The notes below the pieces were generated by a model that saw only the letters and a program-made list of their open reading frames with translations, was not told the origin of the DNA and searched no databases. This document shows positions 8,067 to 14,019 of a DNA stretch of 14,363 bases, in pieces (position 1 is the stretch's first letter; each line of letters opens with the position of its first letter). Made by a program: the position numbers and the translations under genes. Source of the stretch: an uncultured Pseudomonadaceae bacterium (lineage in GTDB: Bacteria > Pseudomonadota > Gammaproteobacteria > Pseudomonadales > Pseudomonadaceae); assembly GCA_947630465.1 (NCBI GenBank), contig CANRHT010000031.1, forward strand, positions 1 to 14,363. The letters run 5' to 3'.

Positions 8067-8639
8067 CGGTTTGTCGGCGGCTTGCCAGTGCAGTTCGCCA
8101 CAGCCTTGGTGCAGGGCAATGACGCGTGCGGCAACAAAGAGTAAATCCGATAAACGATTGATATAACCGAGCATTTCAGCGCGTAACGCTTCGCTGCTGT
8201 GCAAGGCTTGGCAGCGGCGTTCGGCATTACGTGCACTGCTACGGCACACATGCGCTTGGGCAATCAAACGTGAACCGCCGGGTAGAATAAATTCTTTCAA
8301 CGGGCCAACCTGTAGATTCCAGGCATCAATCACTTCTTCGATACGGGTGATCTCGGTCGCCTGTAGCGCCTGATATTCAGGCATGGCTAACTCGCCGCCC
8401 ATATCAAAAATACGGTGCTGGCAGGGGGCAAGGGTATCCATTACTTCTTGCAACTGTGGTTTATCAGTCACCTGCTCCTGCAGTTCAGCGAGCAACAAAC
8501 CCAGCTGGCTATTGAATTCATCCAGCGCGCCTATGGCTTCAATGCGTGGATGGCTTTTATTCACGCGGCGACCATCAGCCAGCCCTGTTTGTCCATCGTC
8601 ACCGGTACGAGTGTAAATTTTACTGAGTCGATAACCCAT
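8061..8639 (-). CDS. Cob(I)alamin adenosyltransferase, PduO type
   Basis: Transfers the adenosyl group of ATP to cob(I)alamin or its precursor, forming adenosylcobalamin; a cytosolic trimeric enzyme in this family. The 192-residue product has the N-terminal ATP-binding loop TRTGDDGQTGL (residues 10-20), EAIGALDEFNS (around residue 36) and the C-terminal pair CRSSARNAERRC and INRLSDLLFVAAR, whose arginines and asparagine are family hallmarks. The ATG at 8639 has GGAG 9 bases upstream; an ATG at 8654 has no ribosome-binding site and adds residues not seen in relatives. Last gene of a leftward unit, 27 bases after panE. No other cobalamin gene is in the window, so it may serve salvage or a pathway encoded elsewhere. 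Equivalent names in use are cobO, pduO and btuR-like; I leave the symbol blank. Confidence 0.92.
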   Translation of the reverse strand: MGYRLSKIYTRTGDDGQTGLADGRRVNKSHPRIEAIGALDEFNSQLGLLLAELQEQVTDKPQLQEVMDTLAPCQHRIFDMGGELAMPEYQALQATEITRIEEVIDAWNLQVGPLKEFILPGGSRLIAQAHVCRSSARNAERRCQALHSSEALRAEMLGYINRLSDLLFVAARVIALHQGCGELHWQAADKPL

Positions 8640-8666
8640 GAGTGCAATCTCCATGTGCGCGTATCT

Positions 8667-9590
8667 TTAATGAGCAGGTAGTCCTGCCGCCAGTAGCGTC
8701 TGTTGTAGCTGCGCATGCAAGGCGTGCAGGGTTGGTGTGCTGCATTCTAACGCGTTGCTTTGCGCACAAGCAAAACCCGTTATGTAACTGATTTCGCTGC
8801 GGCGTTGATTGAGTAAATCTTGGCGCATCGAGGATGAGTTGGCTGCAGTTTTTTCAATCACTGCCCAGACCTGCTGAGTTAAATTCTGCGCTGCTGCGCT
8901 TTGTCCGGCGCGCTCTAAGAGCAGCTGTAATTCCGCGCATAAACGATTGACCTGCTCGGCATGCTGAGTGAGTTCACCGTTGCGGCAGTTGTGTACAGCG
9001 GTCATGGGGTTGATCGCACAGTTGATCGCCAGCTTGCGCCACAGGTATTCATTAATGTCTGCAGACCAGCTGAGATTAATCTGAGCCGCACTGCATTGTG
9101 CAATGAACTGGTCAGGTGGGGAGTGCAACTGAGGCTGCAGGTCACCAAGAAAAGTATGCCCCGCCCCGGCAAACACGCTGTGAAAGGGCTGCTGCTGATA
9201 GGCGCCTTCGGTACTGGACGCGGCAATGCAGCGCACCTCGGGCAGCATCTGCTGAATGGCTTGTTGGCTGCCCAAGCCATTTTGCAGAAGAATCACAATA
9301 CTGTTGCCGCTCAGGCGCGCGGCAACTTGACTGATTGCCGCTTGAGCATCATAGGCTTTGCACGCTAACAATAAGCATTGGATGGGTTGTGAGTCGCTCG
9401 CCAGTTGCGCCGGTATGGGGTAATAGCGGCTGTGCTGCTGCGCATCGGTGAGACCAATCCCAGGTGTTTGCTGGTAACGCGTGATAGCTGCGCTGTCGCG
9501 TAAAATGAGCTGCACGTTGTTTTTTTGCGCCGCCAATCGCGCCGCCCATAAGCAGCCGAGGCTGCCTGCACCTAAAATATGCCAATCCAC
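8667..9590 (-). CDS. panE: 2-dehydropantoate 2-reductase (ketopantoate reductase)
   Basis: NADPH-dependent reduction of ketopantoate to pantoate in pantothenate/CoA synthesis; cytosolic. The 307-residue protein begins with a Rossmann dinucleotide motif GAGSLG at 7-12 and has CKAYD (Lys78) and QNGLG (Asn104). The catalytic segment EYLWRKLAINCAINP holds Lys186 and Asn190. The SSMRQDLLNQRRSEI segment carries Ser254 and Glu266, matching the E. coli catalytic Lys176 and Glu256. The start is GTG at 9590: no earlier or nearby ATG fits, and the family's N-terminus begins at this point. No Shine-Dalgarno sequence precedes it, but the response-regulator stop lies just 6 bases upstream, so translation is probably coupled. 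The sequence is Gln-rich compared with P. aeruginosa as I remember it. Assignment to PanE rather than another ApbA-family reductase is good but not proven. Confidence 0.9.
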   Translation of the reverse strand: MDWHILGAGSLGCLWAARLAAQKNNVQLILRDSAAITRYQQTPGIGLTDAQQHSRYYPIPAQLASDSQPIQCLLLACKAYDAQAAISQVAARLSGNSIVILLQNGLGSQQAIQQMLPEVRCIAASSTEGAYQQQPFHSVFAGAGHTFLGDLQPQLHSPPDQFIAQCSAAQINLSWSADINEYLWRKLAINCAINPMTAVHNCRNGELTQHAEQVNRLCAELQLLLERAGQSAAAQNLTQQVWAVIEKTAANSSSMRQDLLNQRRSEISYITGFACAQSNALECSTPTLHALHAQLQQTLLAAGLPAH

Positions 9591-9596
9591 AGCGGT

Positions 9597-10568
9597 TTAC
9601 TGCAGGGGGGGCAGTGTTAAGCGTACCGCATCAATACGACCGCTGGAGTATGAGTTAGGCAGTTGCTTGGCGGCAAGATGGATTAATTGCTCATCGGTGA
9701 TGGGCAGCGCTTGCGCATTGAGTGCGACCAAACTGATTCCGACTTTGACGCTGATAAAGCCATCATTGGTTTTGAAGGATTTATTGTTCAAACCGTCATA
9801 AATACGTTTAAAACTGGCTTGCGAGTACTCTTGCTCTTTGCCGACCCGAGTGATCAAAGCAAAGTGATTGCCATCCAGGCGCACCAGCACATCTAAGGGG
9901 CGTACCAGTTGTTGTAAACGGCGGGCAATGGAGCGCAGTAATTCTTTGTGGGTGGCGCGACCGTATTGTTTTGACAGGCTGGCCATGTTTTCAATGCCAA
10001 TCAGTAAATAACAGAGGGTGCCGCCACGTGATTCAATCTGCTTGATATTCTTAATCAGCATTTGCTTGAGATAACGGCTGTTACCTAAACCTGTCAGCGG
10101 ATCAACTTGATTGTGTGACTCCAGCGCAGCAATATTGCGCGTCAGCAATTGTTTTTCTTTAATCAGGCGAATGAGCGTGTTGTACAGACGGTCTGCAGCA
10201 AAAATACGTGGCAGCAGTTGTTCACTCATCGTGGTTTTACTGATGAAATCATCCACGCCATGATCGAATGCTTCAGCCAGCGCATTGTCGCCTTCGCGGC
10301 CAGTCAGTAGAATAATGTAGGTGTAGTGATCATGCAGCTCATCGTGCTGGCGCACTTGTGCTGTCAGTTCAAGACCATCGGTTTCTGGCATCAACCAGTC
10401 AGCCAATAAAATACCTGCAGGGCGCTCTTCTAATGATTTTAGAGCTTCTGCAGCACTGCTCGCAAAGCGTATGTCCGTATAGCCAGCTTGATTTAGTGTG
10501 CGTCCTATCATGACGCTGGAAAACTTGGCATCATCAACAACAAGGATGCTTATGAGAGGATTTCGCAT
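9597..10568 (-). CDS. Response regulator with degenerate GGDEF domain
   Basis: 323-residue cytosolic protein. The receiver domain (1-125) has the acidic pair Asp12-Asp13, phosphoacceptor Asp57 in LLADWLMPETDG, Thr89 and Lys111, so it looks phosphorylatable. A helical linker leads to a GGDEF-fold domain (about 150-315) that starts with the usual DPLTGLGNSRYL. Its signature is broken: the GGDEF motif reads DGNHF at 232-236, and the upstream metal-binding DxDxFK region reads GIENMA (from Gly191). Diguanylate cyclase activity is therefore not expected; GTP or c-di-GMP binding, or a protein-interaction role, are options. It matches PA4396, which I recall as a degenerate GGDEF regulator. I chose the ATG at 10568 (MRNPLISILV); a TTG at 10598 is possible but unlike relatives. 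Neither has a strong ribosome-binding site. No histidine kinase is nearby. First gene of a unit with panE and the adenosyltransferase. Confidence 0.93.
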   Translation of the reverse strand: MRNPLISILVVDDAKFSSVMIGRTLNQAGYTDIRFASSAAEALKSLEERPAGILLADWLMPETDGLELTAQVRQHDELHDHYTYIILLTGREGDNALAEAFDHGVDDFISKTTMSEQLLPRIFAADRLYNTLIRLIKEKQLLTRNIAALESHNQVDPLTGLGNSRYLKQMLIKNIKQIESRGGTLCYLLIGIENMASLSKQYGRATHKELLRSIARRLQQLVRPLDVLVRLDGNHFALITRVGKEQEYSQASFKRIYDGLNNKSFKTNDGFISVKVGISLVALNAQALPITDEQLIHLAAKQLPNSYSSGRIDAVRLTLPPLQ

Positions 10569-10618
10569 AGCCGGACCATTTAGTAGTGAACATGACAATC
10601 GTGCCTTAAGTGGGTGCC

Positions 10619-10648
10619 TTTATACATAGTGGCACATTGCAATGGCAA
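10619..10648 (-). promoter_or_regulatory. Promoter of the response-regulator/panE/adenosyltransferase unit
   Basis: On the minus strand, TTGCCA (10648-10643, 5 of 6 to the -35 consensus) is followed by an 18-base spacer and TATAAA (10624-10619, 5 of 6 to the -10 consensus). Transcription would start near 10611, about 43 bases before the ATG at 10568, which also supports that start. Confidence 0.65.
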
Positions 10649-10663
10649 GCACTCTTGCATGCA
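10635..10663. promoter_or_regulatory. Palindrome cluster between divergent promoters, candidate operator
   Basis: Three symmetrical elements crowd 29 bases: the perfect palindrome CATTGCAATG (10635-10644), the inverted repeat GCAAG-N4-CTTGC (10645-10658), and the palindrome TGCATGCA (10656-10663). The middle dyad is centred between the two -35 boxes and overlaps both, as expected for a site controlling both directions. No known regulator consensus was recognised. Confidence 0.4.
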
Positions 10664-10683
10664 GTTGTGATGAAAGTTATGTT
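10655..10683 (+). promoter_or_regulatory. Candidate yajQ promoter
   Basis: TTGCAT (10655-10660), a 17-base spacer and TATGTT (10678-10683) form a moderate sigma70-like promoter. It lies back to back with the minus-strand promoter; the two -35 boxes are 6 bases apart. An alternative -10 (TATATA, 10701-10706) lacks a matching -35. Confidence 0.4.
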
Positions 10684-10725
10684 TTCGTGTTTTTTATTCA
10701 TATATACAAAGATTTTGGAGGAAAA

Positions 10726-11205
10726 ATGCCCTCATTTGATGTTGTTTCCGAACTTAACACCCATGAAGTGACCAACGCTATGGATAACGCTGCCAAAGAA
10801 TTGGAGCGTCGTTACGACTTGCGTGGTAAAGCCAGTCTTGAGTTTAAAGATAAAACCATCACTCTGACCGCCGAAGCAGACTTTATGCTGGAGCAGGTGA
10901 TTGAAATTGTGAAAATGGCGCTGGTTAAGCGCAAGATTGACGTGCAGTGCTTAGAGTACAAAGACCCCTACGGCTCTGGCAAAGTGGTTAAGCAAGAAGT
11001 GCTGTTGCGCGAAGGCATTGATAAGGAGTTGGCGAAGAAAATCGTCAGCGCAGTCAAAGAAGCTAAGCTTAAAGTGCAGGCGTCGATTCAGGGTGAGCAA
11101 GTGCGTATTACCGGTAAAAAACGCGATGACTTGCAAGAGGCAATCGCCTTGCTGCGCACTAAAGAGCTGGGAATGCCGCTGCAGTTTGATAATTTTAGAG
11201 ACTGA
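10726..11205 (+). CDS. yajQ: YajQ family (DUF520) nucleotide-binding protein
   Basis: 159-residue cytosolic protein of the YajQ/DUF520 family. Members bind nucleotides; homologues in Xanthomonas, Stenotrophomonas and Pseudomonas have been reported as c-di-GMP effectors affecting gene expression and virulence. The sequence is typical throughout: [10 protein letters not shown] at the start, [10 protein letters not shown] near residue 30, a second alpha-beta repeat, then [19 protein letters not shown] and the final PLQFDNFRD. The ATG at 10726 has a strong GGAGGA just upstream; earlier in-frame codons from 10642 run through the promoter and are not conserved. The neighbour across the divergent promoter region is a response regulator with a degenerate GGDEF domain. 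Ends at a bidirectional terminator shared with mqo. Family is certain; the ligand in this organism is inferred. Confidence 0.96.
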   Translation: MPSFDVVSELNTHEVTNAMDNAAKELERRYDLRGKASLEFKDKTITLTAEADFMLEQVIEIVKMALVKRKIDVQCLEYKDPYGSGKVVKQEVLLREGIDKELAKKIVSAVKEAKLKVQASIQGEQVRITGKKRDDLQEAIALLRTKELGMPLQFDNFRD

Positions 11206-11240
11206 TGAGCAAACGCTATAAAAGCGCCTTGAGTTAAAAT

Positions 11241-11270
11241 AAAAAGCCCGCTGAGTCAGCGGGCTTTTTT
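11241..11270. terminator. Bidirectional rho-independent terminator between yajQ and mqo
   Basis: GCCCGCTG (11246-11253) pairs with CAGCGGGC (11257-11264) across a 3-base loop. Five As precede the stem and six Ts follow it, so it can end transcription in both directions: yajQ (stop at 11205) from the left and mqo (stop at 11276) from the right. Confidence 0.95.
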
Positions 11271-11275
11271 GTGCG

Positions 11276-12763
11276 TTAGCGTAAGTTGAGTAACTTATCT
11301 GAACGCTCTTGGGTGCTGCGATACAGCTCGGCATTGGTTTCCAGCTCTTTGAGTGGAGCTGGGAAAATTGCCGCCAGTTTTTCTGTCCACTGCGCGGAAT
11401 TGCTTTGCTCAGGGAAGCAGCGCTTGAGCAGGTCTAACATAATGGAAACTGTGACTGATGCACCGGGTGAAGCACCCAATAATGCCGCCAGCGAACCATC
11501 GGCTGAACTGACCAGTTCAGTACCAAACTGCAGTACGCCGCCTTTTTTCTCATCTTTTTTGATGATTTGCACACGCTGACCTGCAATTTCTAGTTTCCAA
11601 TCGGCTGGATCCAGTTGCGGGTAGAAACGGCGTAATGAATCTAAACGCTGCTCCATGGATTGACGTACTTCGCTGATTAAGTAGCGCGTCAGATCCATAT
11701 TGTCGCGGCCGACAGCCAGCATCGGCCAGATATTACCCAGGCGCACTGACATCGGTAGGTCTAAGAACGAACCTTTCTTTAAAAATTTAGTGGTAAAGCC
11801 GGCATAAGGTCCGAACAGTAACGATTTTTTACCGTCAATCACGCGCGTATCTAAGTGCGGTACTGACATGGGTGGCGAGCCAACCGCCGCTAAGCTGTAA
11901 ACTTTAGCTTGGTGCTGCTCAACCACGGCTGGGTTGTCACAACGTAACCATTGGCCGCTGACGGGGAAGCCGCCGTAGCCTTTGCCTTCAGGGATACCTG
12001 ATTTTTGCAGTAAAGGTAAAGCTGCACCACCAGCGCCTAAGAATACAAATTTGGCGGTTACCGTGCGGCGTGTGCCACTTTTTAAATCTTTAATCGCTAC
12101 TTGCCAGCCTTGCGCGCAACGCTGCAAATCCACCACTTTGCTGTTGTAGCTTAAAGTGCTGGTGTCTTGCTGGTCTAAGTAGGCCAGCAATTGGCGGGTG
12201 AGTGCGCCAAAGTTAACGTCAGTACCATTGCTGATGCAGGTCGCCGCGATTTCTTCATCGTCTTTGCGCTCAGCCATCATCAAAGGTATCCACTGTGCCA
12301 TTAAGCTTTTATCAGTGGTGAATTCGATTTTCTCAAAAGCATGGTGTTCTTTTAACAGCTCAGCGCGTTTCTTTAAGAAAGCAATACTGTCTTTGCCTTG
12401 GACAAAACTTAAGTGCGGTACGTGATGAATAAAGCTATCTGGGTCGCCAAAAGTACCGGTTTCTACCAAGTGGGCCCAAAACTGCTTGGACTCCTCGAAC
12501 ATGGCATTGATATTGATTGCTTTTTTAATATCAATTGAGCCATCAGCGGCTTGCGGGGTGTAGTTGAGTTCGCACAGTCCGGCGTGGCCAGTCCCTGCGT
12601 TATTCCATGGGTTAGAGCTTTCTAAGGCTCCGTCTTCCATTTGCTCAACAATTTCTAAGCTCAGGCTCGGATCGAGTTCTTTTAGCATCACTGCCAATGT
12701 AGAGCTCATAATGCCAGCTCCCACCAGCAATACGTCCAGATGTGCGAGATTATTGTTCGCCAT
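11276..12763 (-). CDS. mqo: Malate:quinone oxidoreductase
   Basis: FAD-dependent, membrane-associated enzyme oxidising malate to oxaloacetate and passing electrons to the quinone pool, bypassing NAD-linked malate dehydrogenase. The 495-residue product has the N-terminal FAD motif VGAGIMSS (residues 14-21), then [71 protein letters not shown] and FGPYAGF, all Mqo signatures, and the C-terminal [19 protein letters not shown]. The ATG at 12763 has GGAG 8 bases upstream. No transmembrane helix is evident, fitting a peripheral protein. It stands alone: convergent with yajQ through a terminator, with 599 bases of non-coding sequence upstream. It most resembles the mqoB-type Pseudomonas enzymes, judged from memory. 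Confidence 0.97.
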   Translation of the reverse strand: MANNNLAHLDVLLVGAGIMSSTLAVMLKELDPSLSLEIVEQMEDGALESSNPWNNAGTGHAGLCELNYTPQAADGSIDIKKAININAMFEESKQFWAHLVETGTFGDPDSFIHHVPHLSFVQGKDSIAFLKKRAELLKEHHAFEKIEFTTDKSLMAQWIPLMMAERKDDEEIAATCISNGTDVNFGALTRQLLAYLDQQDTSTLSYNSKVVDLQRCAQGWQVAIKDLKSGTRRTVTAKFVFLGAGGAALPLLQKSGIPEGKGYGGFPVSGQWLRCDNPAVVEQHQAKVYSLAAVGSPPMSVPHLDTRVIDGKKSLLFGPYAGFTTKFLKKGSFLDLPMSVRLGNIWPMLAVGRDNMDLTRYLISEVRQSMEQRLDSLRRFYPQLDPADWKLEIAGQRVQIIKKDEKKGGVLQFGTELVSSADGSLAALLGASPGASVTVSIMLDLLKRCFPEQSNSAQWTEKLAAIFPAPLKELETNAELYRSTQERSDKLLNLR

Positions 12764-12794
12764 TAGTGTGTCTCCAAAATGCAGCTTTGAGCTG

Positions 12795-12809
12795 TACAGT
12801 TCGACTGTA
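12795..12809. promoter_or_regulatory. Inverted repeat upstream of mqo
   Basis: TACAGT, a 3-base spacer and ACTGTA form a perfect dyad 32 bases upstream of the mqo start. The location suits an operator for mqo. It does not fit a LexA box (CTG-N10-CAG). The right arm is part of an ACTGTAAAC motif that recurs at 12891-12899. Confidence 0.35.
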
Positions 12810-12904
12810 AACAGCCAAGTTAAGGGTTAGATTATTGTGTAATAGTCAATGCTTTAACCGCTGCACGGTGGAGGACTGTTGGTATGTGGAACTGTAAACG
12901 CCAA
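12804..12904 (+). repeat. Direct repeat ACTGTAAAC(A)GCCAA
   Basis: ACTGTAAACAGCCAA at 12804-12818 and ACTGTAAACGCCAA at 12891-12904 are identical except for one extra A. A shorter copy, ACTGTAAAAC, is at 13092-13101. Function unknown; repeated protein-binding sites or remnants of a duplication are possible. Confidence 0.5.
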
Positions 12905-12982
12905 ACTATTCATTGCTTGCCACACTCTTGTGAAGTTGTGAAACACAGGTTCCCGCCATCTTTTGGAGTAGCGGATCTTTAA
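12884..12982 (+). CDS. Possible 32-residue Cys/His-rich small protein
   Basis: An ATG at 12884 opens a 32-codon frame ending at TAA 12980-12982. The Shine-Dalgarno sequence GTGGAGGA is among the best in the window and ends 8 bases before the ATG. The peptide begins MWNCKRQTIH; Cys4, His10, Cys11, His14, Cys16 and His21 are closely spaced, which could bind metal or be chance. No homologue is known to me. The same frame resumes after two stops as the 66-codon frame at 13025, so a decayed longer gene is an alternative. Supported only by the ribosome-binding site. Confidence 0.25.
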   Translation: MWNCKRQTIHCLPHSCEVVKHRFPPSFGVADL

Positions 12983-13024
12983 AATGCTTGTACTGCAGGC
13001 GCATCCTCAGGCTTCACGTGAGTT

Positions 13025-13225
13025 ATGTACTATCATGCCGTGAAACCTGTGCGCTCTTTAAATAGGGCACTGAGCAAACCGATGATTCGAGACTGTAAAA
13101 CTACAAGAATGCAGTACAAAGGCCTCAATAATGGAATGCTGCATAGATTGGTTGGCAATTATAACGATGAAATTAGAAAAAACGATCACCAAAGTGAAAA
13201 ATCTTTAGTCGAGAGATTATTTTGA
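13025..13225 (+). CDS. Possible 66-residue hypothetical protein
   Basis: Open frame from ATG 13025 to TGA 13223-13225, basic and polar, beginning MYYHAVKPVR, with no signal peptide or membrane segment. The ribosome-binding site is poor: GTGAG lies only 2 bases before the ATG. Codon use differs from the neighbours, with one AGG and four AGA arginine codons, so the frame is either recently acquired or not coding. An internal ATG at 13082 is also unsupported. I do not recognise the sequence and suggest no function. Confidence 0.22.
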   Translation: MYYHAVKPVRSLNRALSKPMIRDCKTTRMQYKGLNNGMLHRLVGNYNDEIRKNDHQSEKSLVERLF

Positions 13226-13277
13226 ATCGTTAACCTTGCGATCAATTGCGTGGTTTTTTAGATATTTACATAGGGTT

Positions 13278-13313
13278 TGTGCATCCAAGCGTCGTATTGT
13301 GCAAGCATGTGCA
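13278..13313 (+). repeat. Three TGTGCA repeats in helical phase upstream of the lipoprotein gene
   Basis: TGTGCA begins at 13278, 13298 and 13308, spacings of 20 and 10 bases, so all lie on about the same face of the helix. The first two are preceded by T (TTGTGCA). A CCAAGC/GCTTGG inverted repeat (13285-13290 and 13314-13319) brackets the last two copies. Placed 50 to 85 bases before the ATG at 13363, they could bind a regulator. Confidence 0.35.
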
Positions 13314-13362
13314 GCTTGGTTAAACTCTGCAAAATTAAACGGTATTTTAAAGGAATTCGATT

Positions 13363-13947
13363 ATGTTGCGTTATGTCTTAATGGCTGCTGCGGTTGTTTT
13401 AACCGGTGTTTTGTCAGGTTGTGGGCTCAGTCCGCAACATTTAAAGCCTGAGCCACGCTTTGTTGGGCAGGTCGCTGCAGTAGGGCAAGGGCAGCAGATT
13501 TTGGTGCGCGTCAGTGATGCGCGCCCTTCGCCCGTGATAGGTACACGTGGTGGTTTGTATGCGCAGAGCAGCACGATTAATGTTAGTGGCCAATCTTTTC
13601 TGCCGCGTTTACAGGCTGAAACTGACGCCGCGATACGGATGATGGGTTTCACGCCGATGCCCCAGGCTGCAGGCGGCGCGCAACTCACGCTAAAGCTGGT
13701 AGAGCTGACGTATCAGGCCACGGAAAAAAATCCACTGGCGAAAGAAGCTAAATTGCAGGCGGTCTACGCACTGGAAGTGCAAAATGGTACACGTCGTTAC
13801 AGTGGACGTTATGCCGCTACTAATACTCAAGGCTATGTCAAAGCACCGAATGAGCAAACCAATAATCAGTGGGTCAGCGAAGTGCTCAGTGATGCATTGG
13901 CGCGGGTTTTTAAAGATCCTGCTATTGGTCAAATACTAGCTGAATAG
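13363..13947 (+). CDS. YajG family outer-membrane lipoprotein
   Basis: 194-residue predicted lipoprotein. A signal peptide with hydrophobic core (residues 5-17) ends in the lipobox LSGC, placing the lipidated Cys at residue 20; Gly at +2 argues against inner-membrane retention, so Lol transport to the outer membrane is expected. The mature 175 residues resemble the YajG family (GTRGGLYAQSSTI, a Gln-rich region, VYALEVQNG, GRYAATNTQGYVKAPNEQ, NQWVSEVLSDAL), a periplasm-facing group of unknown function. The ATG has AAGGA 8 bases upstream. miaA follows after 72 bases without a terminator, so co-transcription is possible. Lipoprotein status is confident; the YajG assignment is from memory of the family. 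Confidence 0.87.
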   Translation: MLRYVLMAAAVVLTGVLSGCGLSPQHLKPEPRFVGQVAAVGQGQQILVRVSDARPSPVIGTRGGLYAQSSTINVSGQSFLPRLQAETDAAIRMMGFTPMPQAAGGAQLTLKLVELTYQATEKNPLAKEAKLQAVYALEVQNGTRRYSGRYAATNTQGYVKAPNEQTNNQWVSEVLSDALARVFKDPAIGQILAE

Positions 13948-14019
13948 GCTGGGTTAAATCAGTGGCTTGCTGCAGAACATAGCGCTGCAGTGACTGCTGT
14001 GACGACTAAGGGGATTGCT

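Larger units (their letters stand above)
12764..13362. other. Gene-poor 599-base region between mqo and the lipoprotein gene
   Basis: Nothing here is a recognised gene. It must hold the mqo promoter (leftward) and the lipoprotein promoter (rightward), but neither can be placed with confidence. It contains an inverted repeat TACAGT-TCG-ACTGTA (12795-12809), three copies of ACTGTAAA (from 12804, 12891 and 13092), three phased TGTGCA copies (from 13278), and two possible small ORFs listed separately. By eye the right half is more A+T-rich. No tRNA, terminator hairpin with T-tract, or IS end was seen. Confidence 0.7.

Noticed and set aside
11018..11334. Open frames in both directions within and after yajQ
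   Set aside because: They are shadows of yajQ and mqo codon patterns, and one runs through the terminator hairpin.
12792..12814. LexA/SOS box near CTGTACAG and CTGTAAACAG
   Set aside because: No CTG-N10-CAG spacing occurs; at the expected distance the bases are CTG and AGT.
12984..13043. 19-codon frame beginning MLVLQAHPQA
   Set aside because: The nearest GGAG is about 16 bases away, too far for initiation, and it overlaps the 13025 frame; too short to support.
13236..13451. 71-codon frame overlapping the start of the lipoprotein gene
   Set aside because: It has no ribosome-binding site, overlaps the well-supported lipoprotein gene by 89 bases in another frame, and reads as a shadow of promoter plus signal-peptide sequence.
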